From Synergistaceae bacterium (GTDB lineage: Bacteria > Synergistota > Synergistia > Synergistales > Synergistaceae): a DNA stretch of 11,182 nt. Both the position numbers and the translations under genes were made by a program. Below are positions 6,455-11,182 of this stretch, piece after piece. How positions within the stretch are numbered: position 1 is the first letter of the stretch; each line of letters starts with the position of its first letter. Location of the stretch: positions 1-11,182 of the forward strand of contig JAAZCN010000047.1 of the NCBI GenBank assembly GCA_012513245.1. The letters run 5' to 3'. The notes under the pieces are model-generated. The model was not told the origin of the DNA, did no database searches, and saw only the letters and a list, made by a program, of their open reading frames with translations.

Positions 6455-7006
6455 TTACTTTGAAAGCCCTATCTTTCGTCCAAGCTCGTAGGCCTTCATA
6501 TTGCTTTCGAGAAATTCAGGTTTTCTTACACCCAATTTCTGTTTGATGATCTCTCTGGTGGTTTCGTCAGAAATAAAATCAGAAATTGCAATGACGACTC
6601 CCAGGATCGCGACATTCACGGCCCTCTCGTTCCCCAGACTTCCTGCTATCTTGGAAGCTTCGACCGGGATAACTTTGATATCATCTCTCGTAGGCGTATA
6701 TTTGGCCATATCGCTGTTATAGATCAGTGTACCGCCAGGTTTGACTGACTTTTCGTATTTATCGAGTGAGGGCTGGTTGAGAGCAACTACAACATCCGAT
6801 TTTGTCACAAACGGTGAACCTATCTCTCTGTCACTCACTGTAACGCCGCAGTTCGCAGTTCCGCCTCTCATCTCCGGTCCATATGAGGGAAGCCATGTCA
6901 CATATTTACCCTCTTTAATTGCTCCGTATGCTACGAGCTGTCCAAGAACCATTACACCCTGACCGCCAAAACCTGCGCAAAATAGCGTGCGTGTATAATT
7001 CGACAT
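6455..7006 (-). CDS. 2-oxoacid:ferredoxin oxidoreductase, gamma subunit
   Basis: The 183-residue protein has the family hallmark GFGGQGV near the N-terminus (residues 12-18) and PSYGPEMRGGTANCGV at about 40-55. Both are characteristic of the gamma subunit of pyruvate, 2-oxoglutarate and 2-oxoisovalerate ferredoxin oxidoreductases. In this enzyme family the gamma domain helps form the CoA-binding region and the subunit interface. Length is normal. GGAGGT lies 8 nt before the ATG, and the gene starts 15 nt after the beta-subunit stop. It is the last gene of the operon, followed by a strong hairpin terminator. Gene order and the motif context of the other subunits favour a branched-chain (VOR) or 2-oxoglutarate (KGOR) enzyme. 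Sequence alone does not settle the substrate. Confidence 0.94.
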   Translation of the reverse strand: MSNYTRTLFCAGFGGQGVMVLGQLVAYGAIKEGKYVTWLPSYGPEMRGGTANCGVTVSDREIGSPFVTKSDVVVALNQPSLDKYEKSVKPGGTLIYNSDMAKYTPTRDDIKVIPVEASKIAGSLGNERAVNVAILGVVIAISDFISDETTREIIKQKLGVRKPEFLESNMKAYELGRKIGLSK

Positions 7007-7021
7007 TTTGCCGGACCTCCC

Positions 7022-7768
7022 TTACTCAAAATCCTTGAATACCCCAAGGGGGTAATAAGGGATCATGTTATCGACAAGCCAGTCACATGCGTCAGTAGGT
7101 CTCATTCCCCAGTTCGTGGGACATGTAGAGAGAACTTCAACAAAAGAGAAGCCTTTGTTGTCCATCTGGTTCTTAAAAGCTTTCCTGATCGCCTTTTTAA
7201 GGCTGTTCAAATGGGCGGGTTTCGCCGCCGAGACTCTTTCTATGTAACACGGAGAAGCAAGAGATGCCAGCATCTCTGACATTCTTATCGGGTAACCGGC
7301 CCTAAGAGGATCACGGCCGCTCTGGGTCGTCGTGGTCTTCTGTCCGAGCAGTGTAGTAGGAGCCATCTGACCCCCTGTCATGCCATATATTGCATTGTTT
7401 ACAAAAATTACGGTTATGTTTTCTGACCGGTTGGCAGCATGGACTATCTCGGCCATGCCTATCGAGGCAAGATCTCCGTCTCCCTGATATGTGAAAATAA
7501 GCCTGTCCGGTCTGATCCGTTTGAACCCTGTCGCTACTGCAGGCGCCCTGCCATGGGGTGCTTCAATGAAATCTGTATCTATGTACCCGTACATAAGCGC
7601 GGCACAGCCAACAGGTGCGACTCCGGTAGTTATATCCTGTATATCGAGTTCATCCAAAGTTTCGCATAACATCCTGTGGATTATCCCGTGAGTACAGCCC
7701 GGACAATAGTGTGAATGAACTCCCTCTATCCAGCTTTTAGGTCTCTGATAAACAATTTTTTCTGCCAT
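7022..7768 (-). CDS. 2-oxoacid:ferredoxin oxidoreductase, beta subunit (thiamine pyrophosphate-binding)
   Basis: The 248-residue catalytic subunit carries the thiamine-pyrophosphate/Mg motif GDGD (residues 96-99) followed 25 residues later by NN (124-125) and IYGMTGGQ. The N-terminal HYCPGCTHG (C22, C25) is shared by VOR and KGOR beta subunits, and APHGRAPAVATG follows at about 70-81. It decarboxylates the 2-oxoacid on thiamine pyrophosphate and passes electrons via iron-sulfur clusters to ferredoxin. The reading frame extends upstream to 7816, but ATG at 7768 (MAEKIVYQRP) is preceded by AGGAGGGG at good spacing and matches the family N-terminus, so I use it. The upstream extension would overlap the alpha gene. 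Spacing to the alpha-subunit stop is 17 nt. Lack of an extra ferredoxin domain is normal for this subunit. Confidence 0.95.
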   Translation of the reverse strand: MAEKIVYQRPKSWIEGVHSHYCPGCTHGIIHRMLCETLDELDIQDITTGVAPVGCAALMYGYIDTDFIEAPHGRAPAVATGFKRIRPDRLIFTYQGDGDLASIGMAEIVHAANRSENITVIFVNNAIYGMTGGQMAPTTLLGQKTTTTQSGRDPLRAGYPIRMSEMLASLASPCYIERVSAAKPAHLNSLKKAIRKAFKNQMDNKGFSFVEVLSTCPTNWGMRPTDACDWLVDNMIPYYPLGVFKDFE

Positions 7769-7785
7769 TTCCAGTCCCCTCCTTT

Positions 7786-8853
7786 TCAGGAGAGTTCCGC
7801 AAATATCTTGCGGCACTCTTCTTCTATTTCATCTACCCCGGGACACATGCCGCCTGAGCGCCCATAAAAACTCACAGGTACACGGTATTTGACTCCCCTG
7901 TTGACATCTTTTGTCATCTGTCCCCAGTTCATTTCTACATCAAGGATGTGTTTGCATGTGGGAATAAGGGTTTCAAAATCCTTGTATGGAAACGGGCTTA
8001 CCAGAAGCGGCCTTATGAGCCCGACTTTGTACCCTTCAGCCCGAAGGCTGTCTACCGCGGATCTGGCTATTCTTCCTACTGTCCCGAAAGCGGAAATTAC
8101 AACTTCCGCATCGTCCACTAGATATTTTTCACAGGAAGTTTCATTTTTTTCTATTTCGTGCCACTTTGCCTCAAGCTTTCTATTGTGTTCTTCAAGTTCG
8201 TCAGGATCAAGGAAGAGGCTTCTTATTATGCTTCTTTTCCCGTTTCTTTCACGCATATATCCGCAGGCCCATTTTTCCGGATGTGAAAGGTTTTTACCAT
8301 GACCTTTCGGGATCTCCACTGCTTCCATTATCTGACCGATGACTCCGTCGCAGAGCACCATGACCGGTGTTCTGTATATCTGTGCAAGATCGAAGGCTTT
8401 CTGCACCATGTTGACTGTCTCCTGCAGGGAGCTTGGCGCCAGTACTATCAGATTAAAATCGCCATGCCCTATGCCGCAAGTCGCCTGGTTGTAGTCCGAC
8501 TGAGAGGGGAGTATCCCCCCCAACCCCGGTCCGGCACGCATCACGTTCACTACTACGACCGGAACTTCCTGGCCGGCGATGTAACTTAACGTCTCCGACA
8601 TAAGAGAGATGCCCGGGCTTGAAGAGCTTGTCATGACTCTCTCCCCGGTGGCACCTCCGCCAAGTATCATGTTTGATGCCGCCACTTCGCTTTCTGCCTG
8701 GAGATAGACACCGCCGACTTCAAAAAGTCGCTTTGACATATACTCCGGGATCTCGTTCTGAGGAGTTATCGGATAACCGTAGAAATACTTACAGCCCGCC
8801 TGAACAGCAGCTTCAGCGATCGCTTCGGTACCTTTCATCAAAGTTTTTCCCAT
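7786..8853 (-). CDS. vorB: 2-oxoacid:ferredoxin oxidoreductase, alpha subunit (VorB-like)
   Basis: The 355-residue protein has the pyrimidine-binding domain of the family with FYGYPITPQNEIPEYM near residues 24-39, TSSSSPGISLMSE in the 70s-80s, MRAGPGLGG and SQSDYNQATCG. A C-terminal swivel domain follows (DDAEVVISAFGTVGRIAR... LIRPLLVSPFP). Its length and this motif set match subunits annotated as VorB of 2-oxoisovalerate (branched-chain 2-oxoacid):ferredoxin oxidoreductase. KorA of the 2-oxoglutarate enzyme is the main alternative. The frame opens at GTG 8862, but that codon lies within the AGGGGTGG ribosome binding site, so ATG at 8853 (MGKTLMKGTEAI) is the likely start. The gene follows the ferredoxin subunit by 20 nt and precedes the beta subunit. 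The butyrate kinase in the operon supports a branched-chain or short-chain acyl-CoA product. Substrate assignment is moderate, family assignment firm. Confidence 0.93.
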   Translation of the reverse strand: MGKTLMKGTEAIAEAAVQAGCKYFYGYPITPQNEIPEYMSKRLFEVGGVYLQAESEVAASNMILGGGATGERVMTSSSSPGISLMSETLSYIAGQEVPVVVVNVMRAGPGLGGILPSQSDYNQATCGIGHGDFNLIVLAPSSLQETVNMVQKAFDLAQIYRTPVMVLCDGVIGQIMEAVEIPKGHGKNLSHPEKWACGYMRERNGKRSIIRSLFLDPDELEEHNRKLEAKWHEIEKNETSCEKYLVDDAEVVISAFGTVGRIARSAVDSLRAEGYKVGLIRPLLVSPFPYKDFETLIPTCKHILDVEMNWGQMTKDVNRGVKYRVPVSFYGRSGGMCPGVDEIEEECRKIFAELS

Positions 8854-8873
8854 TTTGACCACCCCTTCTCACA

Positions 8874-9089
8874 TCACTCTTCACGAAAGACCTTGATAAC
8901 CGCATCAGGACAGCGCATTGCACACATCCCACATCCGATGCAGTCTTCAGGTCTTGCCGCTTCGACGGAGCGATATCCCTTTTTGTTGATTTTTTTGGAT
9001 ATTTCAAGAACATTTTTAGGACACGCCTCAACGCACATAGAACAGCTCTTACAGTATTGTTCGAGTATTTCGACTCTCCCTTTTGGCAT
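8874..9089 (-). CDS. 2x[4Fe-4S] ferredoxin-like delta subunit of the 2-oxoacid oxidoreductase
   Basis: This small 71-residue protein has two classic CxxCxxCxxxCP motifs: C13, C16, C19, C23-P and C50, C53, C56, C60-P. Each four-cysteine set, with one cysteine exchanged between halves, ligates two [4Fe-4S] clusters, as in bacterial ferredoxins and the delta subunits of four-subunit 2-oxoacid oxidoreductases. The longest frame starts at GTG 9098, which sits almost on the AAGGAG ribosome binding site. ATG at 9089 (MPKGRVEIL) is about 10 nt downstream of GGAG and is preferred. It is the first of four oxidoreductase genes, 21 nt after the P-loop NTPase gene and 20 nt before the alpha subunit. It should relay electrons from the catalytic dimer to soluble ferredoxin. 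Confidence 0.94.
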   Translation of the reverse strand: MPKGRVEILEQYCKSCSMCVEACPKNVLEISKKINKKGYRSVEAARPEDCIGCGMCAMRCPDAVIKVFREE

Positions 9090-9110
9090 ATGAAACACTC
9101 TCCTTTTTTG

Positions 9111-9854
9111 TTAAATGCGTACTTTGCCTCTTTCCCACGGCAGTAATATCTCTCTTTGAAGTATCCACATCTGGATATTATCCGGAAGTATCTTTCTAAC
9201 ATCAGACGAAATTGATTCCTCTGCTATCCCGAAAAGCATTGGAATGCCCATTTTTTTTGAAAATTCGTCAACTAATATTATTCCTTCGGCGCAGTCTTTA
9301 GAGCTTGTTACATCCATAAGGTGTGGATTTGCTGCTATTGAATTGACTTTGAGTCCGCATGTTGCTTCAAGTTTGTCTTTCATCTCAGCTATTTCTGAAA
9401 AAGTTTTGGTGTGGGTCCTGTAGGGGTTGATAACAAAGATGAGGTCATACCCGGCTTTAATTATTTCCGGTTCAAACTGCTTCAACGCAAGAGCTCCCTG
9501 TGAATCTCCTCCGACATCAATAATAAGTCGATTTGATGGATCATCTATCTTTGTCCGGATCAGGGGGTTAATGTAGCTCATGTCTCCCCATTTGATATCT
9601 CCGGGTGGTGTCAGTACTGAAAGGTTTTTCTTCATTATGTCGCCAGACAGCGCCCTTAGGCAAAAATAGGGATTTATAATGTCCATGTCTGCAAGGACAA
9701 CGCTAACTCCACTCTCCGCCATGGCCGAAGCAAGGCTGATGGTCAGTTCTGTCTTTCCTGATCCAAGGGCTCCTGTGACAGCAATTACATTATTCCACTT
9801 TGTATCTTTTAATAAAGATATGTTATTTTCAGTAAGCAAGTTATTCTTTTTCAT
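9111..9854 (-). CDS. P-loop NTPase (SIMIBI/MinD-like) of unknown function in the buk-oxidoreductase operon
   Basis: The 247-residue protein has Walker A GALGSGKT (28-35) and VVLADMDIINPYFCLRAL (52-69), whose Asp residues sit like a switch/Walker A' motif. LIIDVGGDSQGAL (110-122) resembles Walker B/switch II. FVINPYR and ANPHLM lie in the base-recognition part of the fold. The overall pattern resembles MinD/ParA/HypB-type SIMIBI NTPases. However, it lacks the extra N-terminal lysine of the deviant KGGxGKT Walker A motif, so it is not a typical ParA or MinD. No signal peptide or membrane helix is visible. The frame opens at 9905, but ATG at 9854 (MKKNNLLTEN) follows GAGG at 9 nt and is chosen, which leaves a 14-nt overlap with the butyrate kinase 3' end. 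The position between the kinase and the ferredoxin subunit suggests a role in assembling, activating or regulating the enzyme. I do not know its function. Confidence 0.85.
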   Translation of the reverse strand: MKKNNLLTENNISLLKDTKWNNVIAVTGALGSGKTELTISLASAMAESGVSVVLADMDIINPYFCLRALSGDIMKKNLSVLTPPGDIKWGDMSYINPLIRTKIDDPSNRLIIDVGGDSQGALALKQFEPEIIKAGYDLIFVINPYRTHTKTFSEIAEMKDKLEATCGLKVNSIAANPHLMDVTSSKDCAEGIILVDEFSKKMGIPMLFGIAEESISSDVRKILPDNIQMWILQREILLPWERGKVRI

Positions 9855-10917
9855 AAATGTGAGCCTCTTCTTCCCCTGAAAGAACTTTGTATGCACCTTC
9901 AGCAAGCGCTCTCAGTTCATCTTCACCGGGTACGCATATTGTCTCTGATATCCATGATACCCTCTCTTTGATCAGATCGCAGAGATAGGTGCTGTTCGCC
10001 AACCCCCCGGTCAATATGACAGCATCTACCTTTCCGAAGAGGTTGACAGCCCTGGCGCCTATTTCAGCAGCTATCTGATAGGCCAATGCATCTACAACAA
10101 GTTTCGCCTTCTCATCTCCTGCGTGCACTCTTTCAACTATCTTTCTAAAATCGCGCGTTCCAAGGTGAGCAAGGACTCCCGCCTCTCCGATGATCATTCT
10201 TTCAAGTTCGTTTTCGGAATATTTGCCGGAAAAACATCTTTTGACAAGGTCGCCCGCATGAACTGTACCTGCACGTTCAAGCGACATAGGACCGTACCCC
10301 CCAAGCCCGTTGTTAACGTCGATCACCCTGCCTTCACAGTGTGCTCCAACAGTGACCCCGCCCCCCATGTGAGCAACTATGAACCGGCATTCCTCAAGAG
10401 GTCTTCTCATCTGCTTCGCTACACCGTATGCAACGGCTTTTTGATTCAGTGCATGAAATATGGGCCTTTTAGGCATATCCGGGATCCCGCTGACATGGGC
10501 CACGGCAGACATCTCGTCTACACAGACAGGGTCAACGATAAAGGCAGGAATAGATCCTGCCTCATCAGATATTCTTTTTGCGATAAGTCCTCCGAAATTA
10601 GAGGCATGCCTGCCATATCGGCATGATTTTAGGTCGGTTACCATTGCTTCGTTAATGACCCAGGCACCGCCGATGATCGGGCGCAGTAGACCGCCCCTGC
10701 CTACCAGAGCAGAAAGTTCTGAAACTTTGTTCCCATGTTTCTCAAGCATTTCAAGAGAATTAAAAAATCGAAAGTTTTCTTCCTTTTCAGCGGACTCTTT
10801 GTAACAGTCGATGTCTTCCCGGCTATACTCTGCAGATTCAGCCCAAATCATATTCAGGTCATCATACAAAGCTGCCTTCATTCCTGTACTGCCCGGATTG
10901 ATTGCAAATATCTTCAT
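9841..10917 (-). CDS. buk: Butyrate kinase (butyrate/branched-chain acyl kinase)
   Basis: The 358-residue protein belongs to the acetate kinase/ASKHA superfamily. It begins MKIFAINPGSTGMKAALYD (phosphate-1 motif), has AHMGGGVTVGAH at about 182-192 (phosphate-2, a butyrate-kinase signature), then VNNGLGGYGPMSLERAGTV, and LTGGLANS near 302-309 (adenosine motif). Its length equals the usual ~355 residues of butyrate kinases and is shorter than acetate kinases (~400). It interconverts acyl phosphate + ADP and the free acid + ATP. With a VOR-type oxidoreductase in the same operon, isobutyryl, isovaleryl or 2-methylbutyryl phosphate are likely natural substrates; that is inferred. No phosphotransacylase gene is present here. 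The frame extends to TTG 10929, but ATG 10917 gives the canonical N-terminus. The ribosome binding site is poor (AAAGG 12 nt away). It is the first gene of the operon. Confidence 0.94.
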   Translation of the reverse strand: MKIFAINPGSTGMKAALYDDLNMIWAESAEYSREDIDCYKESAEKEENFRFFNSLEMLEKHGNKVSELSALVGRGGLLRPIIGGAWVINEAMVTDLKSCRYGRHASNFGGLIAKRISDEAGSIPAFIVDPVCVDEMSAVAHVSGIPDMPKRPIFHALNQKAVAYGVAKQMRRPLEECRFIVAHMGGGVTVGAHCEGRVIDVNNGLGGYGPMSLERAGTVHAGDLVKRCFSGKYSENELERMIIGEAGVLAHLGTRDFRKIVERVHAGDEKAKLVVDALAYQIAAEIGARAVNLFGKVDAVILTGGLANSTYLCDLIKERVSWISETICVPGEDELRALAEGAYKVLSGEEEAHIYEKE

Positions 10918-10997
10918 TTTTATCCGCAACCTTTTCTAAATAGAGTCTTGTATTCAGCTAAAGTTTGTTTTTGAAAAGAAATACTCCTCTATACTTT

Positions 10998-11026
10998 ATT
11001 ATAATACATTTTCATTTCTAAGAAAA
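10998..11026 (-). promoter_or_regulatory. Candidate promoter of the buk-oxidoreductase operon
   Basis: A perfect TATAAT (minus strand, 11003-10998) lies about 80 bp upstream of the buk ATG in AT-rich DNA. At 17-bp spacing the -35 position reads TTTTCT, a weak match, so an activator or UP-like A/T tract may help. It is the best -10 in the gap between buk and the divergent tRNA gene. Confidence 0.42.
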
Positions 11027-11066
11027 GGTTCCAATTTTCGCCTGAATTTTCTGGCTTTTCTGTGTC

Positions 11067-11095
11067 TTGACACTGAATATTCTGCTTGTTATACT
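11067..11095 (+). promoter_or_regulatory. Near-consensus sigma-70 promoter of tRNA-Cys
   Basis: TTGACA (11067-11072), a 17-bp spacer and TATACT (11090-11095) form an almost ideal housekeeping promoter facing the tRNA. Only 9 bp separate the -10 from the first mature tRNA base, so initiation is predicted at 11102-11105. Confidence 0.85.
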
Positions 11096-11104
11096 CTCCT
11101 TCGT

Positions 11105-11178
11105 GGCGGCATAGCCAAGCGGTAAGGCAGAGGACTGCAAATCCTTCATCCCCGGTTCGAATCCGGGTGCCGCCTCCA
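11105..11178 (+). tRNA. tRNA-Cys (anticodon GCA), CCA encoded
   Basis: A full cloverleaf folds: acceptor GGCGGCA/TGCCGCC; D-stem GCC/GGC around AAGCGGTAA; anticodon stem GAGGA/TCCTT with loop CTGCAAA (anticodon GCA, one terminal G-U pair). The variable CATC and T-stem CCCGG/CCGGG with TTCGAAT follow. The discriminator is U, as required by cysteinyl-tRNA synthetase, and the 3' CCA is encoded (11176-11178). It is the only plus-strand gene, divergent from buk. Confidence 0.97.
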
Positions 11179-11182
11179 TAAA

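Noticed and set aside
8813..9202. Minus-strand 129-codon frame spanning the ferredoxin subunit
   Set aside because: It overlaps the ferredoxin in another frame. The ferredoxin has two perfect CxxCxxCxxxCP motifs, whereas this frame has no coherent domain.
10123..10626. Long plus-strand open frame of 167 codons opposite buk
   Set aside because: It lies wholly antisense to a well-supported butyrate kinase, has no recognisable domain or convincing ribosome binding site, and is composed like a reverse-frame shadow.

Overview
The window looks like chromosome of an anaerobic, didermic (outer-membrane-bearing), amino-acid-fermenting bacterium. A TolC-type outer-membrane channel and a periplasmic adaptor require an outer membrane, and a ferredoxin-dependent 2-oxoacid oxidoreductase beside an acyl kinase indicates anaerobic 2-oxoacid fermentation. 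Synergistota would fit well, but that placement is inferred from gene content, not from a marker gene. Every protein gene is on the minus strand, so transcription runs from high to low coordinates; only a tRNA at the right edge is on the plus strand.

Region A (about 11026 down to 6363, minus) is a six-gene fermentation operon bounded by a candidate promoter and a clear intrinsic terminator. In transcription order it encodes butyrate/branched-chain acyl kinase (buk), a P-loop NTPase of unknown role overlapping it by 14 nt, a 2x[4Fe-4S] ferredoxin subunit, then the alpha (VorB-like), beta (TPP-binding) and gamma subunits of a VOR/KGOR-family 2-oxoacid:ferredoxin oxidoreductase. The oxidoreductase would make acyl-CoA and reduced ferredoxin from a 2-oxoacid. 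The kinase would then make ATP from the acyl phosphate, but the phosphotransacylase needed between the two is not in the window.

Region B (about 6310 down to 5530, minus) holds one gene for a small secreted Spy/CpxP-like protein built from two copies of a 60-residue helical unit. It is preceded by four 11-bp-phased direct repeats that resemble an OmpR/PhoB-type operator, and followed by a strong terminator.

Region C (5447 down to 1, minus, running off the left edge) is a tightly packed operon: OmpR-family response regulator, sensor histidine kinase, TolC-like channel, MacA-like adaptor, MacB-type ABC ATPase and MacB-type permease (only its N-terminus is in the window). Together these form a two-component system plus a complete tripartite ABC efflux pump. 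The ATPase gene carries one in-frame TAA at codon 64 with everything else intact: a recent nonsense mutation or a sequence error.

The right edge carries tRNA-Cys(GCA) on the plus strand. Its near-consensus promoter lies so close that the transcript would have almost no 5' leader. I saw no insertion sequences, CRISPR arrays, phage genes or rRNA.
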